Origin: Reticulitermes speratus
Taxonomy: Eukaryota; Arthropoda; Insecta; Blattodea; Rhinotermitidae
Assembly: GCA_021186555.1 (NCBI GenBank)
Contig: JAJKFL010000031.1
Span: 24,176,452 to 24,240,451 of the forward strand
DNA: 64,000 nucleotides
Direction: 5' to 3'
The notes below the pieces were generated by a model. The model was not told the DNA's origin. It worked only from the letters and a program-made list of their open reading frames with translations, and did not search any database. The translations under genes were made by a program, and so were the position numbers. This document shows, one piece after another, positions 33,756 to 46,175 of the stretch. Every line of letters starts with the position of its first letter. Within the stretch, counting starts at the first letter, position 1.

Positions 33756-34649
33756 TCTGAATCTCGTATGAGTGTCACTTCATGCAGATCTTACCAGTAG
33801 TCGTTTAACAAGGTAAGTGATGTGTCTGAGGATGCTGATTCACTTCTACACACACCACAAGTGAATTATGTATAAAGAATTTAAAGTCGGTGTTTCTACT
33901 GTGCGTTCAGTTCGTCACATTAATTCCATTTCCTACGGCACCAAATGTGAGTGCCTCATGCTCGTACTTGCGATATTGAGCGTCTATTGAATTCATCTGC
34001 AGTGTGGTGAATGTAATGTTCCTGAAGGTTTTACAGCATGTGTTTATTAAAATGTGTTACAATACACGTTTCATTACAACTGCAATGATTAATCATAACG
34101 TAATAGCAAGACAGGCAATGTAGGTACAAAGGTAACATTGAGGCGCGTTCGCGTAACCATTGTTGCCGTGGAAAAGCAATAAGTATTGCATACTCTGTGT
34201 GTCTGTACCCTTAGTTGTACAGCGTTCAATGCCCATGTGCCGTATTATATTGTCATGTGTGGCCTGTCTGGCTCTGCCATATTTTTCCACATTGTCTCAT
34301 AAACAGCACGATTTTTGGGAAGAAAGTTATTGCACATAAAATTTGTTTTTTGATTTCCTGTATAACTTTTGTCCAAAACATTTCTGACTTTAAGAAGAAC
34401 TCTGATATAATCACAAATGTACACAGGTCTTCGTGTAAAGAACCCGTTATTCTTGTGCCAGATTTTAATAAACCTTGAATTTTCTCAATAGATTTTAGAA
34501 AAATACTCAAGCATCACATTTGATCAGAATCCTTCCAGTGGTAGCCGAGTTGTTCCTTACGTACGGACAGACACGACGAAGCGAATATTCACTTTTCGTA
34601 ATTTTGCGATCGCGCCTAATAAAATTAAATATTTTGCCCCGTCATCATA
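33756..34649. other. No recognised element
   Basis: No named feature. Confidence 0.35.
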
Positions 34650-34905
34650 AAGAGTAAGTACAGAGAAAGAAGGAAAGAACGAAAGCAAGAGGAAAGAAAG
34701 AAAATAGTGAAAAGAAAGAAGACGAAAAGAGGGAATAAGGAAGAAAAGCAGAAACGAGAAAGGAGGTGAATAAGTAAAGAGGTGTAAATGGAGGATAAGT
34801 TTATTAAAAAAAAAAAGAATATCATAACTGAATAAATGACAGATGAATAAAAGATTCGAAGACAGCAGAGGGGAGAGAGAGGAAGAAAATCGAAATAGAA
34901 GGAAG
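34650..34905 (+). repeat. Purine-rich (GAAA/GGAA) tract
   Basis: A long low-complexity run of A and G with few pyrimidines. The minus-strand frame rich in F, L and S is a by-product. Confidence 0.85.
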
Positions 34906-35799
34906 GACGAACGTAGGTCGACGTGAAGGACAGTATTAGCAGGATACGAGCAAGTGTATCACAGTGCAGTGAGAAATTTGATTCCAGTCAACTGAATCAT
35001 ATGATGTGATATTAAGGGCAGGGAAGGTGGGGGGGGGGGAGGTTGAAGCGATTAAAATATCTCCCGGGGTTTCATGAGTTAATAACACACACCCTGCATC
35101 TAGTGGCGTGGCTTTCATCCCTTGAGACGCCGTTCGCTTGCGTTCCAATCCGCTGCCGGTTACTAGCTATGAAATTGGGATGACAGCGAAGGAATTGAAA
35201 CCCACCGCAGTGACTCACGGTCCGTCGCTTACAACTTATCACGTGTGTACTAAAAGTCCCTCAAATCCCTCTGAACCCAACACAAAACCAGTGCGACCAT
35301 AACCCTGCAGCAGTCACCAAGACTCTCAAGTTTCTCGGTACGAAGGTTGCGACAAAGTCATGTTCCATCATGGCGGATTTCTGAACACGAGAAGGGTTAC
35401 GTGACTTGATGGAAACGTGATGGAAATTCCTGATGGACTACAAAGACGCCGCCACTGGTTCCTGAGTATTCGGATTGTGACCTGGGCTTGCGTAAGGTAA
35501 TTTGGACAAGGTATTTTGTTCATTCGTTCCATATCTTTAACAAGAGTGGAAAGGCGGTTGTCCAGTTGCAGGCACGCTCTTTGTTTTTCACACACCACTG
35601 ACTTTCGAGCTTATTTGGTTAAGATAAAACTGTCTTTTTATAATGCTGATCGTACTGCAAATATAGGAAAAAGGTTTATGAGGAAGAATACTTCTGTTTC
35701 CTCACAGATTAATATGTTTACATAGGCCCATGGTGCGGAGTTTCTGTTCAGTAGCTGGTAGTTCAGTAGCTGGTAGTTCCTATCCTGATTTAAACAACT
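34906..35799. other. No recognised element
   Basis: A short tandem duplication, GTTCAGTAGCTGGTA twice, lies at about 35747-35778. Confidence 0.4.
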
Positions 35800-36255
35800 C
35801 CCTCCCGTTTATGAAGCCCTCCAGGTTCGTTGCTCTGGGCTTGCCACAGGCCCCGAACATGAATTAGACGAATCAACTCGAGTCTCATATCACCGTTTTC
35901 AAGAGCGATTTTGATGTCTTCTTTCCGTCTGTGACTAGGTCTACTAAGGTATTTTTAGCATCATTTGCTTAGACTACAGTGGTACATGTATATTATACCT
36001 CAAACATATTCTCTTCCTTTCGATAACACTAATGCTAAGCGATAAATAACGAAGTTTGAATCTTCTTGTTATGCAATTTTCTCCACCCTCCTCCTAGTTA
36101 TTCCTTCTTATACAAGTACTTCCTATCGTCCTTTTACTCTCTTCCCCTACAAAATACTTTACTCAACACCTTGTTCTGAAACATCCTCCGTCTGTCTTCT
36201 TCCTTTGATCAGGAGCTATATGGCCTACATTGAAACACGCATTCTCACAATCTAG
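35800..36255 (-). mobile_element. Old, diverged LINE-1 relative
   Basis: ATCACCGTTTTCAAGAGCGA, AAATACTTTACTCAACACCT, TTGTTCTGAAACATCCTCCG and TCTTCCTTTGATCAGGAGCT recall, in order, the RT-tail blocks of the 276-915 copy. No frame survives. Confidence 0.45.
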
Positions 36256-36785
36256 AAGTGTCCTTACTTGTTAAATTGTAATAAGTGTACTTTGCGGGTC
36301 TGCTGCTGTGAGCCGTTATGAAGTGAGACATTATGTGGGAGCTACACGGGGTGCTAATTGGATTGTGAAAATGTTTTTACAATGCGCATATCAACAACGC
36401 AAATATAATTTAACACTTTAAAGAAACCGTCCTAACTTCTCGTAACATGCCAGTATTTTATAGTGAAATAAGTTGGAAGAACAGCCCTTGTCGACTGTGC
36501 GTGACAACTCACTCAGTGCTTAAAATTTAATTCACTTTTTTCGAGGGCAGTGAGAGAACTATTAACATTGGGTGTAAGAATTTGGAGCTGCCTTTTTTGG
36601 ATTTTAAGTATCACTATATGAAGTCGGTTTATTTTGAATGAAAAGTTGTTGTGTGAAAGGTTTTATAACGGTTCTTAGAATGCGTGGGACGGAATATGGT
36701 TTTTGACATTTAAGAGGCAGCAAGTGAAGTGAAATTCCACGCACTGTCAAGAATGGTTTTAGTAGCAAATGAAAACGGCAAACAA
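36256..36785. other. No recognised element
   Basis: No named feature. Confidence 0.35.
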
Positions 36786-37085
36786 GGGCCGTGCCATGGC
36801 TCAGGCGGTTAGTTGCCGGCCTCTCACCATGGAGGCCCGGGTTCGATTCCGGGTCAGTCCATGTGGGATTTGTGGTGGACAAAGTGACACTGGGACAGTT
36901 TTTTTCCCTGAGTGCTTCGGTTTTCCTCTGTCAATTTCGTTCCACCGGCGCTTCATTACTTGAAAAATGAAAAAAAAAAAAAAAAAAAAGAACTGATCAC
37001 CTTTCTCTTCATCCCAAGGGTTACACAATAAGCCTTAAGGCTGCGGTGCGTCCGTAGCTTCTGCTGCGGGGCCCTACTCGATAAA
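36786..37085 (+). mobile_element. SINE-E, full length with internal A run
   Basis: Head GGGCCGTGCCATGGCTCAGG with B box GGGTTCGATTCCG; body GTGGGATTTGTGGTGGACAA to CCACCGGCGCTTCATTACTT; an internal A19-like run at about 36968-36988; then a second body part CACAATAAGCCTTAAGGCTG to GCTTCTGCTGCGGGGCCC. The internal A run suggests that the family arose by joining two units. Confidence 0.85.
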
Positions 37086-40000
37086 AAAATGACAATAATC
37101 ACTGACTGCAGTAGTCTCAGTCAATTAAAACATAAGCTCCAGCCACTAAGTAGAACGGATGTTTTTATGTTTTTCTTGGAAATTAAACGTACCGTCTTTA
37201 CGTAAGTACTTGATAAAGTGCGAGATCAACGAAGTCACTCCCTTGGGCCGACATAAATTCTTTATGAACCTGGAAGAGGCGGAGTTGAAAGGATATGTAT
37301 GTATTTTGCGAAGGAAGAGGAATAAAAACGAATATTCGTGGCCTGGTTAACGCAAACTTGTTTACATAGGGTAAGTGCTGCGATTTACTTAAAATTGTCT
37401 GTGTGTTTACGTTTGCTTATGTGGAACGTAAGTGACAGTTTGAGATTTTCTGTTCAGTTTACTCTCTGAAATAGTGGCGGGAAGTTAAGACTGATATGAT
37501 AAGTGACGACATTATCGGATACGTCAGAAGTTTTAAATACCTCCTCTGTAAAATGCAGTTATTTAAATGAGGCTTGTGACAAATTTGTACACACAATACA
37601 CTCGTTCGAGCTATGAAAAGTTATTTCGGGACCAAAGTGAAAAGAATTATTTTTGTAAGGTTACAAAATTTTGTATTTACACAGAGTTTTTGCTGGCCAG
37701 GAACCAGGAAGAAATTAATTGTACGCACATCGTTCGAAGGAGAAATGTGGACATTGTGAATGATGTTGGTCTACACTTGTATTTACGTAATCGTCGTCGC
37801 GTGACGTATGTAGGCCTTGCGGTCGATTGCTTCTCTCAGCAGATGGTTTGTTACTCGAAGACTGTAAGACATGAACATTCTTCTTCAAACCAAGCACTTG
37901 GGGGAGGTTATGATTTGCCAGCGAGTTTGCCTTAAGGATCTGACTCTGAGGATCAAACTCCTGGCAATCTTATCAAGCAGGTTAAGGTAGCGGCAACGCT
38001 GAGTGCCCTGTTCGATTCCTGAATGCTTTACCGGTGTATTTCTAGAGATGTTTGTAATTACTGTCTGTGTGGGTATACGCCGGGGTAGATCCTGATATAG
38101 CAGATTGGTATCTACTGTCATTCGACTGTTTATGACATTTGCCTTTGACAGATTCGTTAAATCATCTAAGAAGCAATACATATAGTTTCCTGTTGCGTCT
38201 GACCACAAAATACTAAAATTACAAAAAGAAAAAGGCGATTTGTGAGTACGCCTTGAATATTTGACGTGTGGTTGTAGTCTTGCCATACTACACATGTCTT
38301 CGACACTGTGGGTTTCGATGGAAATTTACTAGAGTATGCGCATATTTATTTTTTGGACAGAGGGTGGTTCACGGTTGGTAACGGAAGTTTCCTTATTTTA
38401 AGACAGTGTTTAAATATTTTCTAATGAGTGCGTGATTTTATTATGATATAAGGAAGCAAACATTTGACTTGAGTTAGATGTCAGAGGGTTATTGCTGCGT
38501 GGGTAAAAGTACTTGTTGCAACTTTCCTCAACACTGTAAATGTATTATATTTAAGTTCCCTGAAATGCCGCGGAATTGTTGGTCTGCGTTGCCCACGGCA
38601 ATACAACCAACAAACGTGCCTCATAAGTGCGCATTATCCAGCATTTATGAACATAATTTGTCACCTCTTTGTTTGCACATTGCCTCTGTTTGCAAGGGTT
38701 GTCATGTTTATGCATTCATCATCCATTAATGTGTGTCATATTTTTTAATATGGTTAAAGCAAGGTATGTTTATAACATAGGAGAATTGTTGTTCATTTTC
38801 GAGTCTTGTACGTCTCGCACTGTATCGAATAGTTAAAAAATATCGGACGTTTCGAAGGAACTTGCTGGCTCCACTTTCAGAGTCTAAGTGACGGAACGTG
38901 GTGTCGGGGAGTTTGTAGACAAAACTACACAGAATTATGATACGATAGAGCGGTAAAAGCATAACCGGTGCATACTGAAATATCCAGTGGTTATTTATTA
39001 AAGGTAGGCCATAATTGATGTTGCTGCTGTCGCGGTTAAGGCCCCTTACGAGGTTATTTGTGAAAGGAATCACTGCGACAAATGCCACTGCTATTCCGGA
39101 CCGGTTACAGTTTACAACTGTCTTAAATCTCTGTAAAACCTATGGCATTTCCGTCACTTCAAACTCGATGGACAAAAAAGAGGGAGTTCCTCCGACGTAC
39201 CGGTAACTCTTTCCGCCTCAACACCTTGTAACATCCATAAGACTATGGATATGAGGACCGATGTATCTCTATGTCTCATGCAGAATGGTTTTGTGTCGTC
39301 TAGTTGTGCAGACTGTCCTCAGTACCTGAAATGTTTACAGTGTTTTCTGTTGTAGACATTTGTGTTAGAACATTGTAAAATTCATAAAATCTTCGTATAA
39401 TCGCAAGATTTAGATGTAACCGATATGATTATTCTTATAGTCTGACTGTACAATTCAATTCCTTCGTGGCTGCTGTCTTGATGCTGAAGGGAAGTAAAGC
39501 TGTAGTATTGGGGATGCGTAGAAGCTGTATTTTCTCTGTAGTAAGTAGGCCTACCACGTATAACACGAGTCCCTGGGGCCGCAAATTGAAAAAAAAGGGG
39601 CCCCTACAAAACTAAACAAGAGAAACAACCACTCTATTGCAAATCCTTTGAATTTTGTGTTAGAATGGTACTGTTTTTTATGTACATGTTTTGTTTATAA
39701 TTAGCCTACTTTGTGGTTAGTGAAGCAGTGTTTTGCCGAATTGGCGTTTTTATATCTGTTTATGACCATGTCCAGTTAAATTTTGGAAACGAAAATCTGT
39801 TAAACTCTTTTTTTTATCCTACCTGAAAGCAAATGGAACTTTAATTGTGAACGAAATACGCTAAAAGAGCTTTCCACTTTAAAACGTTGCAGCTCGCAAT
39901 TCAACCGAACACATCATTATAGCTTCCCGTATTTTAATTTCACGTAGTAGCCTATCGACAATCGTATATTTTCTTTGTTCTGCATTGCAGTCTATTACAT

Positions 40001-41027
40001 ATATTTCCAGTGTGTATATTTCCTCTTTGATACTTTAGATCGAATATGTAATGACAGTAATTTTTTTTTTCCTCAATCAAATTCTCATTGGGAATATTTA
40101 TCATGGATCTCCCGCAAAGACTTTAATTCGTTAAATGTAATTGAGAATGTGAACTTGCATTTATTTCTCACTTCCATGTAGGCTGTAATTAACTGTACAT
40201 ATCTACTTCCGTTCAACGCCTATGAAAGGAACATACTTTAAAATACACTGGCTTCCGGTAAGGATTAACTACAGATTACAAGAGTAACAAACCGTGATAG
40301 ACTAAAGTGGACGCATTTTAACTATTTCTAAACATTATCTGTCACTTTGTTATCATTTTCATCCTTCTGATACTTTCCAACTACTTAGCAATTCGGTTAG
40401 GTTTTGTGGTATTCCCTTGTCTTTCTAGACAACTGTAAGGACCGGTTTCTCCATTGTCCTTCCATCCTTTTCATTTTATTCATTATTAAATTATCTACGA
40501 TCTAGCAATACTTCTCTTGCGTTCTTGTGTCTTTCCTCGATCAAGAAAACTATCGAATTTTGATGTATTGGCAAGTTTTGAAAATTTCGTCTGTATTTAT
40601 CTCTGTTGGTTAAAGTCAAATTTCACTTATTACTGAACTGTGTGTGTATGTAGATCGATTCATTTACCTTATCATATTATCTGTGGATTTATACAGATAA
40701 TCCAGTTAGTTGAACTGTTGTGTTTTAAAAGAGGCCACTGTTTCCTTCTTCAGAAATCGTTACAGATTTTTAGATTATTGATTTTTTAATATGCTGTGAA
40801 GATCCGTCGTCGAATTTTTAATGAGAAACATTAGCGACAGAGGATTAAAATCATCCTTGCACACTTTGTATAAACAAGACAGTTCTTATTCGTTCGGTGT
40901 AGGTTTAGATTGTTCCTTTGTAGGTTGCTGAATTCAGTGTTTGATTTATAGTGTTAGCTCTTTCAGACTCCGAAGGCACGGATAAGCAAGTATCTTGATT
41001 TATGAGTGCGGAGCGATCATTTGTGCA
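37086..41027. other. Four kilobases without a recognised element
   Basis: I found no repeat family match, no terminal inverted repeats and no coding domain. A 122-codon frame (37567-37935, +) and a 120-codon frame (39088-38726, -) have no recognisable features and are probably chance in moderately AT-rich DNA. Confidence 0.4.
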
Positions 41028-41165
41028 AAAAGAATGCAAGAGGAAGAGAAGAAGAAGAATAGGAACAGGAATAAAATAAGAGGAAAGTTTGTACATGGGG
41101 AAAGACGTGGAGAAAAACGAGAAAATAGAAGAAGAGAGGAAATGAAGAAGAGAAAAGTGAAAGAT
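41028..41165 (+). repeat. Purine-rich (GAA/GGA) tract
   Basis: A dense AG-rich run similar to that at 34650. Confidence 0.85.
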
Positions 41166-41710
41166 GATAATGTATGTAACGCTCTTTCATTACATGGACC
41201 TGAAGGGTTTGGATCATAATTCTATACCGTATTTTTTAAGTTGACGTACGAAAAATTAATGAATTCCCCCTTAGTGGAGAACATTTAAAAATAATTGCAT
41301 AGAAAGACATGGGATACTGCGACTTTCTAATAAGAGTTCCACATGGTGCTCCAGTTTAGGAAACCCACAATCACCTTTAAGAGGCCAAAGTGCAGACTGG
41401 TTGGTACATCGTGAATACTGACGTGATGCTAGGGGTTTATAGCTTTGTTTATCTTTCGGTCTTCAAGATTTCAATCTGACGAAGTGCGTACGTTTGGAAA
41501 AAGAGCTGACTCGTCTGCAGTGTCGGATATTGCCCAAACTTAGAGAGACTGCAATCGATTCTGTCGAGAAAAGGGACCACACAGCGGTTATACTAAGGAC
41601 ACACTGATTTAAACGCTTTCTGGAAAAAAGGAAAGAGATTATCATACCAGAGTGACGTGAAGAACAGGCAACTTGGAGACTTAATTGCTGAATATTTCAA
41701 ATATCAACCA
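41166..41710. other. No recognised element
   Basis: No named feature. Confidence 0.35.
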
Positions 41711-41727
41711 TATGAGCAATGCACAAT

Positions 41728-41896
41728 AGCCTCCTGTACAAGGGGTACCGGGTCGTTCCCGGGGGTAAAGCGGCCGGGGCGTGGCGTAGACCACTCACCC
41801 CCATCTAGCGCCGAGGTTAAAGAAAGAGTAGAGCTATACCTCTACTCCCCCTCTGGGCCTTCATGGCCTGTTATAGGGTGAACTGTACCTTTACCT
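41728..41896 (+). mobile_element. SINE-D, 5'-truncated
   Basis: Starts mid-element (CTCCTGTACAAGGGGTACC) and continues through GGGGGTAAAGCGGCCGGGGC to GTGAACTGTACCTTTACC. A 17-bp target duplication with two mismatches (TATGAGCAATGCACAAT, 41711-41727; TATGGGCAATGGACAAT, 41897-41913) shows it was truncated during insertion. Confidence 0.88.
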
Positions 41897-42074
41897 TATG
41901 GGCAATGGACAATTGAATGAGAAGTGGCTGTGTTGTATGAACTTTGGAAGTGTTTTATACGGAGGCCGTTCGTGTAACGTAATAACCAATTTGATAATTG
42001 TGTTATCTGAAGTTTGAAATGTGTGTGTTAACCGTTGAAGAATGTAAATAATGTGCAATATATACACATTTTAG

Positions 42075-42267
42075 TACGTACCTCGCAGAGAACAGACTCA
42101 GTAAAGATTAGCGAGACCAGTCGGTGAATGCTGTGTGGGGAAGGGCTGGATGTGTACTGTAAGAACCACACGGAGCACACAAATACACAGAATGTGAATG
42201 AAATGCAGAGTTGTTGTGTTGAACGCAGCGCTACGCACGTACCAACCACTACTCTCGAAAGGGTTAA
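42075..42267. mobile_element. TTAA-type MITE, left end decayed
   Basis: The right end CTCTCGAAAGGGTTAA matches the family's terminus, with TTAA at 42264-42267. GGTGAATGCTGTGTGGGGAA and ACACACAAATACACA inside align with the 19324 copy. The left boundary is approximate. Confidence 0.5.
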
Positions 42268-42804
42268 AACATTTTAGGGTGCGCATACTTTAAAACTAGT
42301 GCGAAGTTTAAAGTATTCAGCAACGACGACAACAAAAACAACAAACAACATGGGAGTAAAATATATATTTATGCGAAAATTACCCATGAGGTTTCAGCAG
42401 ATACCAGAAACACATGATTTCACCTTTTCTTTCACACTTTAAGATACGTAGCAAATTAATCTTACAGTTATTTTGGATGGGTGCAGAGCCTTTATTACTC
42501 TATTACAATTATTCTATTCTCTTAAGCTTATGCATGAATTTTAGTACATATTGAATATGAAAAGCCTAAGGAAATTCGAAGTCTAATATGCGAAAGAAAA
42601 CATACTTTATACAAGGATATATGCATACGTACATTTGTACATACATGCATGCTTACATCACTGCATACACAACACGCACTCCTGCGTGCAGTCACACGTA
42701 CACAAGCACACATTAGCTGCCAGACATATGCGCCTACAGACACAGATCTGCGTTTGTACTCGCTTCTGTGTACCATCAGAAATTGGATTATTTGTAATGT
42801 GTCC
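42268..42804. other. No recognised element
   Basis: CATA/CACA-rich DNA at 42610-42720. Nothing else named. Confidence 0.35.
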
Positions 42805-42814
42805 ACAGAGGGAA

Positions 42815-43244
42815 CTGGGATCTGCACTCTTCTGGGATATTACGCGGCGTCGTGTGGTAATTGTTTACCGACGTTTCGGGACAAGGTGTCGGTCCTCATC
42901 TTCACGGGACAAGAGTCCGAGTAGGAAAGAAAGAAAGCCAGCAACCTATAACGTAAATTCTGGAAAGTGCGGTGGGGTAGCAATCAGTAGGCGTGATGAG
43001 AGCTAATAGGGTAGAACCAGGGTGAGAGAGGGGTGGATACAAACAACGTAAATCTGCGAGGGGTACCGAGAATGCAAACAGCTAAGACACCTGGAAAAAA
43101 CATGTATGGAATAGAGGAACAGTACAGGAGGAAAATATAATGATAAAGCTAGATAAATAAAATACAAATTACCACAAGACGCCGCGTAATACCCCAGAAG
43201 AGCGCAGATCTCATCAACATCGCGGCGGAAGCCTGAAATCAAGG
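42815..43244. mobile_element. Fold-back FB1, copy b, with extra central DNA
   Basis: Left arm CTGGGATCTGCACTCTTCTG ... ACCGACGTTTCGGGACAA; right arm ending GCGGCGGAAGCCTGAAATCA AGG, here with the 32-bp lead-in at the right, so it is reversed relative to copy a. About 270 bp of unrelated sequence lies between the arms. Target duplication ACAGAGGGAA at 42805-42814 and 43245-43254. Confidence 0.85.
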
Positions 43245-43254
43245 ACAGAGGGAA

Positions 43255-43690
43255 ATGTTTGAGTGACACAATTATTACTGCAGTTTTAATGCTGCTTTCG
43301 TAGTTGGGATTCTTAGAACAGAGATTCCTTAGCGCATGCGAGGTGGATGCTGCAGGCATGAGGGGCAAGTAATGCCAGCCATCAGCGGCTGTTGACCGCT
43401 TGCAAGTCATGCTCTAGTGAGCAGATACACATACACAGTGGCGTTAGTACTGACTGCATGAGCTGTTAGGATTGTTATTGTCCGGCTTGTTCAGTTGGCC
43501 AACACCCCCTCCTTTTAGTAAGCCCTTTACACACTTTGCTGCATAAGTGACTCTCGTGATGCATTTTGTCCCATTATTTATGAAACCGTTTGGACGAAAG
43601 GAAACTTTGGCTTAACTAAAATTACTGCTGAACTCTAGCGTCAAAACCAGCAACTACAAACCAAAGATGTGGAAATGAATACAAGTTTAC
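43255..43690. other. No recognised element
   Basis: No named feature. Confidence 0.3.
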
Positions 43691-43725
43691 TCTGATTTAC
43701 GAAACATTTGTTGTATATTATTAAT

Positions 43726-43988
43726 GTAAAGGCAAAATTCACCCTATAACCTACCATGAAGGCACAGCTTTACTCTTTCATTAACCTCGGTGCTAGATGG
43801 GGCGGGTGGTTAATCTCACGTACTCGGCGGCTTTACCCCTGGAATGACCCGGTACCCATTATATAGGAGACTGGATGGGCCTCAGGATCCGTCTGGACGG
43901 GTGCGGAAAATCTCGCCCCCACCGGGATTCTATCCCGGGACTGTCCAGGCTTTAGTGAGTCGCTATACCGACTGAGCTATCGCGGCCC
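43726..43988 (-). mobile_element. SINE-D, near full length
   Basis: In reverse: head GGGCCGCGATAGCTCAGTCG, B box GGATAGAATCCCGG (decayed), central domain and tail with CCTATAACCTACCATGAAGG. The left boundary is approximate; CTCTGATTTACG near 43691 and CTCTTGATTTACG near 43995 may be the target duplication. Confidence 0.85.
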
Positions 43989-44026
43989 ACATACTCTTGA
44001 TTTACGCTCCGACAATGTTAAAACGC

Positions 44027-44215
44027 AGAGAACTGATTGGCCAATGTCAGCGTACTGGAATGTAGTGAGATGGCGGTCCCTTTACTCCGGGGAAATCTCC
44101 CCGATGCCATTCAGGAGAAATCTGTGTGGATTTCAGAGCCCCTCTGGTCTGGTCTGGAAAAGAAAATAATTTCTTACCCCTTCCGGGAACCGAACCACGG
44201 TCCCTCAGATACCAA
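44027..44215 (-). mobile_element. SINE-D relative, diverged
   Basis: Reverse complement shows the CCCCGGAGTAAAGGGACCGC block and a B-box-like CCGTGGTTCGGTTCCCGGAA. It is an old copy. Confidence 0.45.
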
Positions 44216-45077
44216 GCCTAATATTGGAAAGCTGGAATCAATATAAATATTTGATATGCGGCCTTTAATCTGTGTTACAAGACCAGATTACCAATGAAAT
44301 ACAAACACCAGGCAAAATAAATGGTTTCTGATATTAGTGACACTGAATATAAGCAAATAATTGGCTAAACATGAAGTCCTGCCAAATGACGACAAGATGA
44401 AGATGAATATGAAGGCTGGCTTGCCGTTACAAACCCCTAGACTGAAGACATCTTGTGTACCTCAAGGAAGGAGGGAGGTTTCTAGGAACGTGCGCGAGGC
44501 GCAAGACGCATAAATAGCGGAAGTTACTAAGCAAGTATGTATGAAAACCCGTCAGCCTAAGGCTCATAAATCTTTGTATACGTGTGAGTCTGTATTATGC
44601 AACGTATTTCCTGTTCTTCTGCTCTTAAGATTAAAGCAGCAGTTTCTTCCAGTAGTTGGCAAATTTCTAACAGGCTGCTTGTCGCCACACCCCAGGAGGC
44701 CATCTCATGCCATTCTTCTAGTTTTCGTGGCACACGCAAAGCCTTAAATCTGGCATTACATTTCGGAATTTTGTTTTATTTTGCCCTAGACTTCTGTTAA
44801 GTGAGATACAAGATGTGGTATTAGGCTTATTCTTTTACGACGAATTCGAGAATCGGAGTCTCTAACACATTCAGTGCGTATAGTTAAAAGTTTTGTGCTG
44901 TCCGTTTAACGTTCCTGGTACTTAAGATTTAAAGTTACAGTGAAGTGTGTGCCTAAGTATCGCGTTGCGAGCGATGAAATATAATTGCAGTGTACGTGTA
45001 CCTCCCACATGATTATCTGAGCAGTACGTGGAGTTAACTGATCAGCTCCAGGGATTTACATTAGTTGTTCTCAATGG
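44216..45077. other. No recognised element
   Basis: No named feature. Confidence 0.35.
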
Positions 45078-45291
45078 GACCACAACAGGCCATGAAGGCC
45101 CAGAGGGGGAGTAGAGGTATAGCTCTACTCTTCCTTTAACCTCGGCGCTAGATGTGGGTGGTCAACGCCACACCCCGGCCCCTTTACCCCAGGGAATGAC
45201 CCGGTACCCATTGTACAGGAGGCTGGGTAGGCCCCAGGGCCGGTCTGGACGGGTGAAGAAAATATCGCCCTCACCGGGATAATAGTTGATT
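45078..45291 (-). mobile_element. SINE-D, headless
   Basis: Runs from the tail (ACAGGCCATGAAGGCCCAGA) through the central domain to CGCCCTCACCGGGAT, stopping in the B box. The tRNA head is missing. Confidence 0.85.
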
Positions 45292-45711
45292 TAACTGGCT
45301 ATATAATTTCTGATACCTAATATCTAATGTCTAATATCCCACGCACCTTCTGACCATATTTTATAAAGTGAATCTTATTTTTACCCTGTACTTTCCTTTT
45401 AGTTCTTTCAAGTAGCCTCTTTCAAAGGATATTCAGCTGTACATTCTGTGTATATCTGTTGGCGTCCACCATGCGATTTTTTTAGGCCCTACACCACACA
45501 TCGCAACCTCCTGTTTTCACTGTAACATCACTAGCTTATGTAGACTGCAAACAGCCACAAATTCCATCCATGTGTGATACAATTGATTCCTGACGCCTCA
45601 TTCCTCCTACGTCTAATGGGATTTCCTGAGAACTTTGAATTCACATAATGTAATTTATTTTATCGTTGTGAAATTTGATTCTCAGCGGTGCCCAAAACGT
45701 CGACTGCTTTA
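45292..45711. other. No recognised element
   Basis: No named feature. Confidence 0.3.
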
Positions 45712-46175
45712 TACATATACATATACATATACATACATACATACATACATACATTCCATGGATCCATAAGTCTGTCGAAGTGACAACTGGATGTGCAATA
45801 AGTCATAATATACAAATATACAGCTATACAGACTATAGAATTTTACATTTGAACACTATAAACTAAAACACTATAAACGTGTTACCTACCTCACTATGAA
45901 CCATCTTTATACATAAAAAATTCATCTACTGAGTAACAGGAGTGTGTATTTAAGTATTTTCTTAATGCTACTTAAAATTTTGTCTTTTCATTCTTAAGAC
46001 TTATGAGACTCAGTGGGAGTCTGTTGAAAATTCTGATACCGGCATAGAATGTACTTTTTTGAAAACAAGATAGGTTGGCATTTGGTCTATGTCCTGAATA
46101 TGAAGGCACCGCGACCATTGCAAACGTCCGGAAGTACTTGCTTAGTGACATAGCATCAGATACCACAATGTCCTG
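45712..46175 (-). mobile_element. LINE-3: CR1/Jockey-like RT C-terminus, 3' UTR and (ATGT)n tail
   Basis: Minus strand reads VPSYSGHRPNANLSCFQKST, FYAGIRIFNRLPLSLISLKN, EKTKF, a stop, then VALRKYLNTHSCYSVDEFFM. This is the usual ending of CR1/Jockey-like reverse transcriptases (short GI.FN.LP motif, then FK.ALR.YL...H..YS.DEF). The 3' UTR contains TTATGACTTATTGCACATCC and TTATGGATCCATGGAATGTA, followed by (ATGT)n at 45753-45712. One stop is inside the tail; everything upstream is missing. The same 3' UTR recurs at 57290-57422. Confidence 0.8.

Noticed and set aside
37567-37935. 122-codon plus-strand ORF as a host gene
   Set aside because: No recognisable motif, signal or repeat relation; left in the unrecognised stretch.
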